DNA of 64,000 nucleotides, taken from contig NZ_JACBXD010000026.1 in assembly GCF_013870525.1 (NCBI RefSeq), positions 38,155 through 102,154 of the forward strand. The letters run 5' to 3'. The DNA is from Amycolatopsis pittospori (GTDB lineage: Bacteria > Actinomycetota > Actinomycetes > Mycobacteriales > Pseudonocardiaceae). Shown in pieces: positions 7,664 to 16,496 of the stretch; within the stretch, counting starts at the first letter, position 1, and the number at the start of each line of letters is the position of its first letter. Below the pieces are notes generated by a model. The model saw nothing but the letters and a program-made list of their open reading frames with translations, did not search any database and had not been told where the DNA came from. The translations under genes and the position numbers were made by a program.

Positions 7664-9088
7664 CTAGCGCGCCAGGCCTTGTTCGAAGGCGAACAGGCCG
7701 TCCGGGTCGTATTTCCGCGCCACTCGGCGCAGCCTCGGCAGGCTCTCGCCGTAGTACGCCTTGGCCCAGTCCGGCATCTCCGGGTCGATGTAGTTGATGT
7801 AGCCCGCCGGCCCGAGTTCCCGGCCCAGTTCGTCCCGGACCCGGCCGATCACCCGCCGCGCTTCCGCCTCGCCGCCCGGCGCGGCCGTCCCGCGGATCAC
7901 CTGGATGCTCCCGAGCGCGTCGCGGTGCGGGAAGCACGACTCGCTCGACGGCACCCTCGCGATGGCCCCGCCGTACGCGTCGAAGATCGTGTACAGCAGC
8001 GGATCGCTGGTCAGGAGCGACGCGAGCGCGTCGGGGTCCGGAACCGGATGGGTCAGCATCCTCGAAGTGGCCACGTAGTCCGCGCGTTCGCGGGCCGCGG
8101 CCGGGAAATCCTTCTCCTCGGCGAACGCGCGCATGGTGGCGAGGTGGCCTTGTTCGGTCACCTTCCGTTCGGTCGGCTCGGTGCCGACGCGGCGGATGAG
8201 GTCGTCGAGCAGCGGGTTCACCTGCGCGGGAGTGCCCACGAAACAGCCACCGCAGTTCGCGGCCGTCTCACCGAGGCCCATTCCGGACCACAGTTCGTCC
8301 GGCATCGCGGGCTGCCACTCCTGCCACGCCGCGACGAGATCGGCGAGCACCGCGGGCGGGAAGGTCAGCGCGAAGTTCGTGAGCGTCCGGGCGGGCGCCG
8401 TCCGGAAGGTGAACGACGTGACGATGCCGAAATTGCCGCCGCCACCGCCGCGCAACGCCCACAGCAGGTCCGGCGCGGTCTCCGCCGAAACCGGACGCGC
8501 TTTCCCGTCCGCGCCGACGAACCGCGCGGACTCCAGACGGTCGCAGGTCAGTCCGTATTTGCGGCCCAGGACGCCGATCCCGCCGCCGAGGGTGAGCCCG
8601 GCGATGCCGACCGCGGGACAGCTGCCGGCGGGCAAGGCACGACCCGCCGCCGCCAGCGCTTCGTACACCTGGCCGAGCAGCGCGCCCGCCCCGATCTTGG
8701 CGCGGCCACCCGGAAGGATTTCGATCGCGTTCAGCCGGGAGAGGTCGACGACCAGCCCTTTGTCCACAAGGGAATATCCGGCGTAGCTGTGCCCTCCCGA
8801 ACGCGCCGCGATCGGGATCCGTTGCCGGGCCGCGAAATCGACGCAGCGCCGGACGTCGTCCTCATTCGCACATACTGCGACGCCGGCGGGCAGCCGGTGG
8901 TCGTAGAGACTGAAAAACCCGAGCCGCGCTTCGTCGTAGCCGGGTTCACCGGGCCGGTACAGCTCACCGGCCAGCCTGGCGCGCAGCCGCTCCCATTCGC
9001 CGCCGCCCTCGGGTATCGCCGCGGGCACCGCGACCAGGGCCGGAACCGCGCCGGCCCACCGTAGAACGGTTCGTCTGTCGAGCTCCAT
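7664..9088 (-). CDS. Secreted FAD-binding oxidoreductase, berberine-bridge-enzyme type
   Basis: A 474-residue protein. The N-terminus has a twin-arginine motif (DRRTVLRWAG) and a hydrophobic stretch, suggesting Tat export of a folded flavoprotein. The FAD domain shows RSGGHSYAGYS, where the His is the usual 8-alpha covalent FAD attachment site, and GLTLGGGIGVLGRKYGL. The BBE C-terminal motif is present (INYIDPEM near the end, with KYDPDGLF). BBE-like enzymes oxidise sugars, alkaloids or polyketides; the substrate here cannot be deduced. No Cys is seen near the second flavin-linkage position, so attachment is probably through His only. It is monocistronic between two intergenic regions. Confidence 0.88.
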   Translation of the reverse strand: MELDRRTVLRWAGAVPALVAVPAAIPEGGGEWERLRARLAGELYRPGEPGYDEARLGFFSLYDHRLPAGVAVCANEDDVRRCVDFAARQRIPIAARSGGHSYAGYSLVDKGLVVDLSRLNAIEILPGGRAKIGAGALLGQVYEALAAAGRALPAGSCPAVGIAGLTLGGGIGVLGRKYGLTCDRLESARFVGADGKARPVSAETAPDLLWALRGGGGGNFGIVTSFTFRTAPARTLTNFALTFPPAVLADLVAAWQEWQPAMPDELWSGMGLGETAANCGGCFVGTPAQVNPLLDDLIRRVGTEPTERKVTEQGHLATMRAFAEEKDFPAAARERADYVATSRMLTHPVPDPDALASLLTSDPLLYTIFDAYGGAIARVPSSESCFPHRDALGSIQVIRGTAAPGGEAEARRVIGRVRDELGRELGPAGYINYIDPEMPDWAKAYYGESLPRLRRVARKYDPDGLFAFEQGLAR

Positions 9089-9253
9089 CGCTCATCCCCC
9101 CACCATCGGATTCGTCTCCGGGTGTCCGCCATCGAGCATAACGGCGGGTCGACATTCGGGGGGTCCCTCGCCGGTCGCCTTGCCGCGACGCCCGTCTCGG
9201 GTGTGTGATCGAGGACACACCTGTTCACGGCGTCGTGTGGTGAGGAGATCGGC

Positions 9254-11362
9254 ATGGCCGACAAACAGAGCAAGAACGGAGACTCCGGGGCCGCCGTCGC
9301 TGTGGACGACCCGGCGAAAGTGCGCAACGTCGTCCTGGTCGGGCCGTCGGGATCGGGCAAGACGACGCTCGCCGAAGCGCTGCTCGCCGCGTCCGGCACG
9401 GTGACCCGGGCGGGCTCCGTCGTGGAGGGCACCACGGTGTGCGACCACGACCCCGCCGCGGTCCGGCAGCAACGGTCGGTCGGCCTCTCGGTCGCCCCGG
9501 TGCTGCACCAGGACCACAAGATCAACCTCATCGACACCCCCGGTTACGCCGATTTCGTCGGCGAACTGCGCGCCGGGCTCCGCGCCGCCGACGCGGCGCT
9601 GTTCGTCGTCTGCGCGGCGGAAGGCGTGGACGCGGCCACGATCGCGGTGTGGGAGGAATGCGCGGCCGTCGGGATGCCGAGGGCGGTGGTCGTCTCCCGG
9701 CTCGACCATCATCGCGCCGACCCCGAAGGCGAGATCGCGGCCTGTCAGGCGGCCTTCGGCGCCGGTGTCCTGCCTCTGTACCTGCCCGCTCGCGACGGCC
9801 TCGTCGGGCTGATCACCCGTCGCTACCTCGACTACTCGCAAGGCTTCCCGCCCCAGGTCGGCGAGCCGGACGAAGCCGACCTCGCCCGGATGACCGAAGC
9901 TCGCAACGAGTTGATCGAAGGCGTCATCGCCGAGAGCGAGGACGAGTCCTTGATGGACCGGTACCTCGCCGGCGAGGAGATCCCCGAAGACACGCTGATC
10001 GCCGACCTCGAGACCGCCGTCGCGCGTGGGTCCTTCCATCCGGTGATCCCGGTGTGCGCGACGACCGGGGTCGGGCTCGCCGAGATCCTCGACGGGATCG
10101 TGCGTGCCTTCCCGTCGCCGCTGGAGCACGTCCCGCCGGAGGTCACCTCCCCCACCGGCGAGCCGCACGCGAGTCTCCGCGCCGATCCCGACGGCCCCCT
10201 CGCCGCCGAGGTCGTCCGGACCGCCGTCGACTCCTATGTCGGCCGGGTGTCCCTGGTCCGCGTGTTCTCCGGGACGCTTCGCCCGGAGCGTCCGGTACAC
10301 GTCTCCGGTCACGGACTCGCCGAACGCGGGCACGAGGACCACGACGCCGACGAACGCGTCGCGCATCTGTACTCACCGCTCGGCGCGAACCTGCGCGAGG
10401 TCCCGTACTGCGTCGCGGGAGACCTCTGCGCGCTGACCAAGGTCGGCTCGGCCGAGACCGGCGACACCGTGTCCTCGCCCGACGATCCACTGATCATGAA
10501 GCCGTGGACGATGCCGGAACCGCTGTTGCCGGTCGCCGTCATCGCGAAGACGCGCAGCGACGAGGACACGTTGGCGCGCAACCTTTCCCGGCTCGTCGCC
10601 GGTGACCCGACGCTGCGGCTGGACCGCAACGCCGAGACCAACCAGCTGGTGCTGTGGTGCATGGGTGAGGCGCACGCCGACGTCGTGCTGTCGCGGCTGC
10701 GCGCGGGCGGCGCCGACGTGGACACCGAACCCGTCCGCATCAGCCTGCGCTCGACCTTCGCCGGACCCGGCCGCGGGCACGGGCGGCACGTGAAGCAGTC
10801 CGGCGGTCACGGCCAGTTCGCCGTCTGCGACATCGAGGTCCAGCCGCTGCCGAGGGGTTCGGGGTTCGAGTTCGTGGACAAGGTCGTCGGCGGATCGGTG
10901 CCGCACCAGTTCATCCCGAGCGTCGAGAAGGGAGTCCGGGCCCAGGCTAAGCGAGGACTGGTCGACGGATATCCGCTGATCGACATCCGCGTGACCCTCG
11001 TGGACGGCAAGGCGCACAGCGTCGACTCGTCGGACGCGGCGTTCCAGACCGCGGGCGCGCTGGCGCTGAAGGAGGCCGCCGCGGCCGGGAAGATCGCGTT
11101 GCTCGAACCGCTCGAAGAAGTGGCCGTCCGGCTTCCGGACGAACACCTCGGCACCGTGCTGGGCGACCTGTCGTCCCGCCGCGGCCGCGTGCTCGGCACG
11201 GAATCGGGCGAAGGCGGCCGCACGGTCATCCGCGCCGAGGTTCCCGCCGTCGAACTGTTGCGCTACGCGATCGATCTGCGTTCGCTGACCTCGGGTACGG
11301 CGACGTTCACGCGCAAGCACGCCCGCTTCGAGCCCATGCCGGAAGGAGCCGTGGCGCTCTAG
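9254..11362 (+). CDS. fusA2: Elongation factor G-like protein EF-G2
   Basis: A 702-residue translational-GTPase-family protein with five EF-G-like domains, similar in layout to mycobacterial FusA2. The G domain is atypical. The P-loop is GPSGSGKTT rather than the GHVDAGKTT type, switch I lacks the usual RGITI, G3 is intact (DTPGYADF), and the NKxD motif is replaced by SRLD. The C-terminal half keeps EF-G-like sequence (GKAHSVDSSDAAFQTAG and LSSRRGRVLG). These changes suggest a paralogue that does not replace EF-G in routine translocation. The start ATG 9254 has GAGGAG upstream. Its stop overlaps the convergent XdhC-domain gene by four bases. Confidence 0.9.
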   Translation: MADKQSKNGDSGAAVAVDDPAKVRNVVLVGPSGSGKTTLAEALLAASGTVTRAGSVVEGTTVCDHDPAAVRQQRSVGLSVAPVLHQDHKINLIDTPGYADFVGELRAGLRAADAALFVVCAAEGVDAATIAVWEECAAVGMPRAVVVSRLDHHRADPEGEIAACQAAFGAGVLPLYLPARDGLVGLITRRYLDYSQGFPPQVGEPDEADLARMTEARNELIEGVIAESEDESLMDRYLAGEEIPEDTLIADLETAVARGSFHPVIPVCATTGVGLAEILDGIVRAFPSPLEHVPPEVTSPTGEPHASLRADPDGPLAAEVVRTAVDSYVGRVSLVRVFSGTLRPERPVHVSGHGLAERGHEDHDADERVAHLYSPLGANLREVPYCVAGDLCALTKVGSAETGDTVSSPDDPLIMKPWTMPEPLLPVAVIAKTRSDEDTLARNLSRLVAGDPTLRLDRNAETNQLVLWCMGEAHADVVLSRLRAGGADVDTEPVRISLRSTFAGPGRGHGRHVKQSGGHGQFAVCDIEVQPLPRGSGFEFVDKVVGGSVPHQFIPSVEKGVRAQAKRGLVDGYPLIDIRVTLVDGKAHSVDSSDAAFQTAGALALKEAAAAGKIALLEPLEEVAVRLPDEHLGTVLGDLSSRRGRVLGTESGEGGRTVIRAEVPAVELLRYAIDLRSLTSGTATFTRKHARFEPMPEGAVAL

Positions 11363-11817
11363 AACTCAAAGCCGCCGGGGCGCCCGTTCCGGTCGGCGAG
11401 CAGACCGGCCAACGTGGCGATGGCGATTTCGGGCGACTTACGGGAGCCGATGTTCAACCCGACCGGCCGGTGCACCCGCGCGATCTCGGCGTCCGGGACG
11501 CCGAGCGCCTGAAGCGCGACCACGTGCGGTCCGGCGTGACGCGGGTTGCCCAGCACCCCGACCCAGCGGGCCGGGTGGTCCAGCACGGCCTTGAGCGCGT
11601 CACCGAGTTCGGGCCGGTCGTGATCGGTGACGACCACGTCGGCGTCCGCCCCGAGTTCAGGCACCGTCGAGACGACCTCGAAGCCGTCCACGACGTCCGT
11701 CGCCCGCGCGCCGTCCGGCTCGAACAACACCGGCGTGTAGCCGAGGTCCTTGCCGTACCGCAGGAGGAACGACGCGACCGGCGTCGCGAACACCGCGACC
11801 AACATCGGCTCGCTCAT
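11359..11817 (-). CDS. XdhC Rossmann-domain protein (molybdenum hydroxylase maturation type)
   Basis: A 152-residue protein corresponding to the C-terminal NAD(P)-like Rossmann domain of XdhC/CoxI proteins: the DADVVVTDHDRPELGDAL segment, WVGVLGNPRH, and near the end RPVGLNIGSRKSPEIAIA. XdhC inserts sulfurated molybdenum cofactor into xanthine dehydrogenase-type enzymes. The N-terminal XdhC domain is absent, so this is a short-form member, and no molybdenum hydroxylase genes are nearby. It overlaps the end of the EF-G2 gene tail to tail and sits 12 bases after the membrane-protein gene, so it is probably the last gene of the PIM operon. Confidence 0.8.
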   Translation of the reverse strand: MSEPMLVAVFATPVASFLLRYGKDLGYTPVLFEPDGARATDVVDGFEVVSTVPELGADADVVVTDHDRPELGDALKAVLDHPARWVGVLGNPRHAGPHVVALQALGVPDAEIARVHRPVGLNIGSRKSPEIAIATLAGLLADRNGRPGGFEF

Positions 11818-11829
11818 GGGTTCTTCCTC

Positions 11830-12312
11830 CTAGAAGTCGGGTTCGGCGATCTCGAAGTACTCCGGGAGCGGAGCCGTGCCGGCAAGCCCGAAGTACCGGA
11901 CCTTCCGCCGACGCCGCAGGTGCAGTGTGTCCCGGACGGCGTCGTTGTGCACCCGCCGCGCGATGACGACGCGATGCTCGGCGTCGTTCAGTTCCTCGGC
12001 CAGCGGCGGAAGCAACGTCGTCCGGTCGATCCGCGCCAGCCGCAGTGTCAGCTCGTTCTCCTCGGCTTCGCGATCGGCCCGGTCCGCGCGCTCGGCGCGT
12101 TCGGCCAGCCGACGCAGGTCCTCGTCACCCAGGATCACCGCGGCCGCCCTGGCGACGACGGCGCGCCTGCCGAGTGCCGCGTCGAGTGCCGCCCAGCCCG
12201 CGTCCGTGCGGACGTGCAGCCGGTCCAGCCGGTTCGCCGTGGCGAGCAGGAACAGCCCGCCCAGCACCACGATCACGGCGACCAGTCCGCCGATCCAGAC
12301 CCAGGTCGTCAT
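11830..12312 (-). CDS. Single-span membrane protein (Rv2609c-position homologue in the PIM operon)
   Basis: A 160-residue protein with one N-terminal transmembrane helix (WVWIGGLVAVIVVLGGLFLL) followed by a charged LemA-like helical region rich in Arg/Glu/Ala and a Tyr/Pro-containing tail. In mycobacteria a conserved membrane protein gene (Rv2609c) follows pimA; this occupies the same place, overlapping the pimA stop by four bases (ATGA). No catalytic motif is visible and the NUDIX box reported for some homologues is not seen. It may help organise the lipomannan pathway at the membrane, but that is inference from position. Confidence 0.75.
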   Translation of the reverse strand: MTTWVWIGGLVAVIVVLGGLFLLATANRLDRLHVRTDAGWAALDAALGRRAVVARAAAVILGDEDLRRLAERAERADRADREAEENELTLRLARIDRTTLLPPLAEELNDAEHRVVIARRVHNDAVRDTLHLRRRRKVRYFGLAGTAPLPEYFEIAEPDF

Positions 12313-13472
12313 CGGCTGAACTCGCGTTCGCCCGCGCCGACCCGCCGGGGGTCGGCGGCGATCGCCGCCTCGTACACCCGCAGGACCTGCGTGGTGACCA
12401 CGGACCAGTCGAACATCGCGACCCGCTCCCCCGCGGCCGCCGCCAGCGAAACGCGCTGTGCCGGGTCGCCGAGCAGCTCGCGGAGACCGTCGGCGAGCGC
12501 GGCCGCGTCACCGGTCTCGGTGAGCATTCCGGCCTTGCCGTCGTCGAGCACTCGCCGGAACGAATCCAGCCCACTCGCGAGCACCGGCGTCCCCGCCGCC
12601 ATCGCCTCGGTGAGGATCATCCCGAAACTCTCGCCGCCCGTGTTGGGCGCGCAGTAGACGTCGACGCTGCGCAGCGCCCGCGCCTTCGTCTCGTCGTCGA
12701 CCTGGCCCAGCAGATCGATATGCGACGCCAGCTCCGGCCCGGCCTCCCGCCTGAGCTGATCGGCGTCGCCTCGGCCGACGACCAGGAGCCTCAGGTCCTC
12801 GAAGTCCGGCAGCAGCATCCGCAACGCTTCCAGGAGCACACCCATCCCCTTGCGGGGCTCGGTGTACCGCCCGACGAACCCGACCGTGCCGCCCGCTCGC
12901 GGGTAACCCTCCAGCGGGAGCGCGCGGGAGAAGAAGTCGACGTCGACGCCGTTGGGCACCTCGACGGCGTCACCGCCGGCGTGCTCGACCTGGACCCGCC
13001 GGGCCAGTGCCGACACCGCGATCCGCGCGGTGATCTTCTCCAGCAGCGGCCGCAGCACCGGCTGGAACGCCGCCAGCGTGCGCGAGCGCGTCGTCGCGGT
13101 GTGGAAGGTCGCGACGATCGGGCCGTCCGCGACCTTCAGCGCCAGCAGGGAAAGACTCGGGGCGGCCGGTTCGTGCAGGTGCAGGACGTCGAATTCGCCG
13201 TCGCGGATCCAGCGCCGCACCCGGGCGTAGGACACCGGGCCGAACTGCAGGCGAGCGACCGAGCCGTTGTACCGGATGCCGAGCGCCTTGCCGGCGGGGA
13301 CGACGAAGTCCGGGACGTCGGAATCCTCGTCCGCCGGAGCGAGCACGGAAACCTCGTGGCCGCGCGCGAGAAGCGCCTTCGCGAGATCGATGACGTGGCC
13401 CTGTACGCCGCCCGGCACGTCGAACGAGTAGGGGCAGACGATCCCGATCTTCATGACCCGCGCCTGAGCCAT
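12309..13472 (-). CDS. pimA: Phosphatidylinositol alpha-mannosyltransferase PimA
   Basis: A GT4-family GT-B glycosyltransferase that transfers the first mannose from GDP-Man to phosphatidylinositol. Features seen: MKIGIVCPYSFDVPGGVQGH at the N-terminus (the PGG loop binds acceptor and donor), VGFVGRYTEPRKGMGVLLEA in the donor domain, and the EX7E motif in GESFGMILTEAMAAG. It is 387 residues from ATG 13472; the internal ATG at 13454 (MKIG...) gives the canonical N-terminus and may be the true start. It follows the acyltransferase gene by four bases, in the same order as in Mycobacterium. Confidence 0.93.
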   Translation of the reverse strand: MAQARVMKIGIVCPYSFDVPGGVQGHVIDLAKALLARGHEVSVLAPADEDSDVPDFVVPAGKALGIRYNGSVARLQFGPVSYARVRRWIRDGEFDVLHLHEPAAPSLSLLALKVADGPIVATFHTATTRSRTLAAFQPVLRPLLEKITARIAVSALARRVQVEHAGGDAVEVPNGVDVDFFSRALPLEGYPRAGGTVGFVGRYTEPRKGMGVLLEALRMLLPDFEDLRLLVVGRGDADQLRREAGPELASHIDLLGQVDDETKARALRSVDVYCAPNTGGESFGMILTEAMAAGTPVLASGLDSFRRVLDDGKAGMLTETGDAAALADGLRELLGDPAQRVSLAAAAGERVAMFDWSVVTTQVLRVYEAAIAADPRRVGAGEREFSR

Positions 13473-13476
13473 CGGC

Positions 13477-14394
13477 TCAACTCGCTTCGCCGAGGTCGAT
13501 GTCTTCCCCGGCTTCGAAGTCGGAGAGCCAGAACTTCTGCATCATGTGCCAGTCCGCCGGATGCGCGGCGATGTCGCCGGCGAAGATGTCGGCCAGCGCC
13601 TGGGTGGCCGCCGGGACCTCGGACCGGTTCGTGACCCGGATCCGCGGGTGCAGGCGGATCTGCCAGCCGTCCTCGGTGAACCAGCAGCCCGCCGGGATCA
13701 GCGCGGCGCCGGTGGTCGCGGCCAGCCTGGCCGGTCCGCCGGGCATCTTGGTCTGCTCGCCGAAGAACTTGACCGGCACACCCGAATTCGTCAGGTCCCG
13801 GTCCCCCACCAGGCAGATCGCCTTGTTCTCCCGCAGCCGCTTGAGCAGGACGCGCATCGCGGAACTGTCGCCTGTCAGCGGCACGATCTCGAAGCCGAGC
13901 GATTCGCGGTAGGAGACGAACCGCTGGTAGAGGGACTCGGGTTTCAGCCGCTCCGCGACCGTGGTGAAGCCGCCGAGGTAGTCCGCGAGCCAGACTCCGG
14001 CGGCGTCCCAGTTACCGCTGTGCGGCAGCGCCATCACCGCGCCGTTGCCCTCGGCGAGGGCGGCGTCGAGGTTCTCGACCCCGGTGATCGACTGGGCGAC
14101 CTTGCGGCTGACGTCCTTGTGGTCCATCGAGGGCAGCCGGAACATCTCGTGCCAGTAGCGGGCGTAGGACCGCATCGCGCGGCGGGTCAGTTCGTCGAGT
14201 TCGACCTCGTCCGCCTGCGGTACGACCCGGGCGAGGTTGGTCCGCAGCTGCCGTACGCCTCCGCCGTCGCGCCGGACGGCGAGATCCGCGCCCAGTCCGA
14301 AGGTCACCGAGCCGAGCGACTCCGGCAGCCAGCGCGCGAGCCGCCAGCCCGCCGCGTAGCCGAAGTCGCTCAAACGCTGGGAGAACCCGCTCAC
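13477..14394 (-). CDS. patA: Phosphatidylinositol mannoside acyltransferase (PatA type)
   Basis: A 305-residue LPLAT/HtrB-family acyltransferase that acylates PIM1/PIM2 on the inner leaflet. The HX4D catalytic motif is visible in ALPHSGNWDAAG (about residue 125). GVPVKFFGEQTKMPGGPARL forms the second conserved block and WHMMQKFW is near the C-terminus. The start is GTG 14394, which overlaps the pgsA stop by four bases; the open frame continues upstream to 14874, but that extension is the opposite reading of pgsA and is rejected. Position between pgsA and pimA matches Rv2611c. Confidence 0.93.
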   Translation of the reverse strand: MSGFSQRLSDFGYAAGWRLARWLPESLGSVTFGLGADLAVRRDGGGVRQLRTNLARVVPQADEVELDELTRRAMRSYARYWHEMFRLPSMDHKDVSRKVAQSITGVENLDAALAEGNGAVMALPHSGNWDAAGVWLADYLGGFTTVAERLKPESLYQRFVSYRESLGFEIVPLTGDSSAMRVLLKRLRENKAICLVGDRDLTNSGVPVKFFGEQTKMPGGPARLAATTGAALIPAGCWFTEDGWQIRLHPRIRVTNRSEVPAATQALADIFAGDIAAHPADWHMMQKFWLSDFEAGEDIDLGEAS

Positions 14395-15032
14395 GAGCCG
14401 GCCTCCCCGGCGGGTGGACCGGCGGCCTTGGCGGCCCGGGCCGCCTTCGCGACCGCGGCCGTCCGCTGGAGCAGGGTGATCACCGAAAGGACGGCGAGCA
14501 GCCAGAGCGTGATGTCCACGGTGTACGGAACGCCCAGACCGTGCAGTCCGGTTCCCACGAGGGCGATGATCAGTCGTTCGGCGCGTTCGACGAGCCCGCC
14601 GTCCGCCTCCAGCCCGGAGGCCTCGGCGCGGGCCTTCACGTACGAGATGACCTGCGCGAGCACCAGGCAGATCAGCGCGGCGGCCGCGGCCGGACGGTTG
14701 TCGTCGTGGACGAAGCACCACCACGCGATCGCGGCGAAGAGCGCGCCGTCGACCAGCCTGTCGCAGGTCGCGTCGAGGACGGCCCCGAACGCCGTGCCGT
14801 ACCCGCGGGCGCGGGCCATCGCGCCGTCGAGCAGGTCCAGCATCGCGAAGCCCCACACGGTGAAGGTGCCCCACAGCAGCATGTCGTTCGGGAAGAACCC
14901 GAGCGCGCAGAGCACCGCGCCGGCCGTGCCGATCACGGTCATCGCGTTCGGGGTCAGACCGGCGCGCACGAGCACCTTCCCCATCGGGTCGGTGACGCGG
15001 GAAACGGAGGCGCGCGCGAAAATGTTGAGCAT
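14391..15032 (-). CDS. pgsA1: CDP-diacylglycerol--inositol phosphatidyltransferase-like enzyme (PgsA1)
   Basis: A 213-residue polytopic CDP-alcohol phosphatidyltransferase. The complete family motif D-x2-D-G-x2-A-R-x8-G-x3-D-x3-D is present, from DLLDGAMARARGYGT to the final D of DATCD (about residues 68-93). In this gene context it makes phosphatidylinositol phosphate, the PI precursor for PIMs. The start ATG 15032 (MLNIFARASVSRVTDP) fits the family N-terminus; the longer frame to 15218 is not supported. It is the first gene of the pgsA-patA-pimA run, separated from the HIT/thrS genes by the marR/yceI pair. Confidence 0.93.
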   Translation of the reverse strand: MLNIFARASVSRVTDPMGKVLVRAGLTPNAMTVIGTAGAVLCALGFFPNDMLLWGTFTVWGFAMLDLLDGAMARARGYGTAFGAVLDATCDRLVDGALFAAIAWWCFVHDDNRPAAAAALICLVLAQVISYVKARAEASGLEADGGLVERAERLIIALVGTGLHGLGVPYTVDITLWLLAVLSVITLLQRTAAVAKAARAAKAAGPPAGEAGS

Positions 15033-15133
15033 CGGTTCTTCAGGTGCACCTAAGCAGCAGGGTCGGTTGGGCGTCCGAAGCCTATCCACCCGCACCGACA
15101 GCACCGAAGCGCCCGCCCTGGACCGGCTTTCGA

Positions 15134-15673
15134 TCAGTCCGCTTTGGCCAGTTCGGGCGCGTCCAGCAGCTCGCCGGATTCCTCCCGCAACGCCAGTTCC
15201 GCCTCCGCCGCGGCACATTTCGGCGACAGCCGCGCCAGCACGGCGGCACTGATCTCGCCGAGCGCCTGCACCTGCTCGGGGGCCAGCGGGTCGAAGAGAC
15301 TCTCGCGAACCGCCTCGACATGGCCGGGCGCGGCCTTCTCCAGCGCGGCGAACCCTTCGGCGGTGAGCACCGCCCAGGAACCGCGTTTGTCGGTGGGGCA
15401 GGACTCACGGCGCACCCAGCCGTTGGCCTCGAGCCGCGCGACCGCGTGCGAGAGCCTGCTGCGCGACGCCTTGCGCGCGTCGGCGAGCTCACTCATCCGC
15501 AGCTGACGGCCCGGCGCCTCGGACAGCGCGACGAGCACCTCGTAGTAGGTGTGGGGCATGCCCGCCTCGTGCTGGAGCTGGCCCTCCAGGTGCGCCTGCA
15601 GCATCCGCGTGGCCGCGGAGAAGTCACGCCAGACTTTTTGCTCCTCGTCGGAGAGCCATCGGGGTTCGGACAT
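15134..15673 (-). CDS. MarR-family transcriptional regulator
   Basis: A 179-residue winged-helix protein: an N-terminal helix pair (WLSDEEQKVWRDF), a recognition region LRMSELADARKASRSRLSHA, and a wing with RRESCPTDKRGSWAVLT. It is divergent from yceI, and two palindromes lie between the genes, one overlapping its own leader, so autoregulation is very likely. The start is taken as ATG 15673 (MSEPRW); ATG 15682 is equally possible. The open frame to 15709 would begin inside the operator and is unlikely. Its ligand is unknown; MarR proteins often sense phenolics, quinones or oxidants. A matching operator occurs upstream of the nitroreductase at 19238. Confidence 0.9.
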   Translation of the reverse strand: MSEPRWLSDEEQKVWRDFSAATRMLQAHLEGQLQHEAGMPHTYYEVLVALSEAPGRQLRMSELADARKASRSRLSHAVARLEANGWVRRESCPTDKRGSWAVLTAEGFAALEKAAPGHVEAVRESLFDPLAPEQVQALGEISAAVLARLSPKCAAAEAELALREESGELLDAPELAKAD

Positions 15674-15690
15674 GTCTCTCATTCTACCCC

Positions 15691-15742
15691 TGGTTGAACG
15701 CTCAACCAAACTGCGCTACAGTCGTGGTTGAGCGCTCAACCA
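15691..15742. promoter_or_regulatory. Paired MarR operators and yceI promoter
   Basis: Two near-identical 18-bp palindromes: TGGTTGAACGCTCAACCA (15691-15708) and TGGTTGAGCGCTCAACCA (15725-15742). A plus-strand promoter is embedded between them: TTGAAC (15694-15699), a 17-base spacer, TACAGT (15717-15722). The first palindrome covers the -35 box and the second the likely transcription start, so a bound repressor would shut yceI and, on the other strand, marR. Confidence 0.75.
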
Positions 15743-15793
15743 GCTCCGGCGTTCACACAGACGGATCCACAGACTTTTTGGAGAACGACTTCC

Positions 15794-16336
15794 ATGACCA
15801 CCACCGAAATCCCGGGCTACGTCGCAGGCAAGTGGACGATCGACACCGCCCACTCCGACATCGCCTACACCGTCAAGCACCTCGGGCTGGCGAAGTCCCG
15901 CGGTAACTTCACCGGTTTCACCGGCGAGGTCGTGACCGCCGACAACATCCTCGACTCCACGGTCACCGTGGAGATCGACGCCTCCTCGGTCGCCTCCGGT
16001 GTCGACGGGCGTGACACGCACCTCAGGTCCGAGGACTTCTTCCACGTCGACGAGCACCCGGTCATCACCTTCCGCTCGACCGGCATCCGCGAGGACGGCG
16101 GCGACTACGTCATCGACGGTGACCTCACCTGGCGCGGCAAGACCGTCCCGGTCTCGCTCGAAGCCGAGTTCAACGGCATCGGCACCAACCCCGCCAACGA
16201 CAATGCCACCACCCTCGGCGTCTCGGCCAGCGCGACCGTGAACCGCCGCGACTTCGGCATCGGCCCGGAGGGCAACGCCTTCCTGTCCGAGAAGGTCAAG
16301 ATCGACATCGAGCTGCAGGCCGCCCTCAACGCCTGA
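15794..16336 (+). CDS. YceI-family protein
   Basis: A 180-residue lipocalin-like YceI protein. The family's opening GKWTIDTAHSDIAYTVKHLG, the VASGVDGRDTHLRSEDFF block and the SASATVNRRDFGIGPEGNAF block are all visible. YceI proteins bind isoprenoid-type lipids in a beta-barrel and are often stress- or base-induced. There is no signal peptide, so this member is probably cytoplasmic, as is common in actinobacteria. The start ATG 15794 removes the ORF extension through the operator. It is controlled by the divergent MarR protein and ends at a pair of strong hairpins. Confidence 0.92.
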   Translation: MTTTEIPGYVAGKWTIDTAHSDIAYTVKHLGLAKSRGNFTGFTGEVVTADNILDSTVTVEIDASSVASGVDGRDTHLRSEDFFHVDEHPVITFRSTGIREDGGDYVIDGDLTWRGKTVPVSLEAEFNGIGTNPANDNATTLGVSASATVNRRDFGIGPEGNAFLSEKVKIDIELQAALNA

Positions 16337-16352
16337 GTGCTTGGGCGCGTGG

Positions 16353-16398
16353 GTCGTGAGTGGCGATTCGGGTTAGAACCCGAATCGCCACTCACGAC
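16353..16398. repeat. 46-nt REP-like hairpin (copy 1)
   Basis: A nearly uninterrupted inverted repeat: left arm beginning GTCGTGAGTGGCGATTCGGG, tiny loop TTAGAA, right arm the complement. A second copy lies at 62262-62307, differing only by one compensatory base pair (A-T here, T-A there). It sits between the convergent yceI and HIT genes and may act as a terminator. Confidence 0.75.
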
Positions 16399-16426
16399 AA
16401 GCTGGGCCGAAGCCTCCGGTAACGCC

Positions 16427-16473
16427 GTGAAGGCCTCCTTCCCTACCGTGAGCGTAGGGAAGGAGGCCTTCAC
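16427..16473. terminator. Bidirectional hairpin, AAGGCCTCCTTC type
   Basis: Perfect 20-bp arms (16427-16446 and 16454-16473, starting GTGAAGGCCTCCTTCCC) around a 7-base loop, in the gap between convergent yceI and the HIT gene. It likely terminates both. Related sequences occur at 19187-19220 (hairpin) and 23968-23984 (half-element). Confidence 0.75.
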
Positions 16474-16496
16474 GGACTCGGGACTTCGAAACCGGT

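Noticed and set aside
7679..9064. A 461-codon plus-strand frame
   Set aside because: Antisense shadow of the FAD oxidase; low-complexity Arg-rich translation.
14395..14874. N-terminal extension of the PatA acyltransferase
   Set aside because: It overlaps pgsA completely in another frame and has no acyltransferase similarity; GTG 14394 with a GTGA overlap is a better start.
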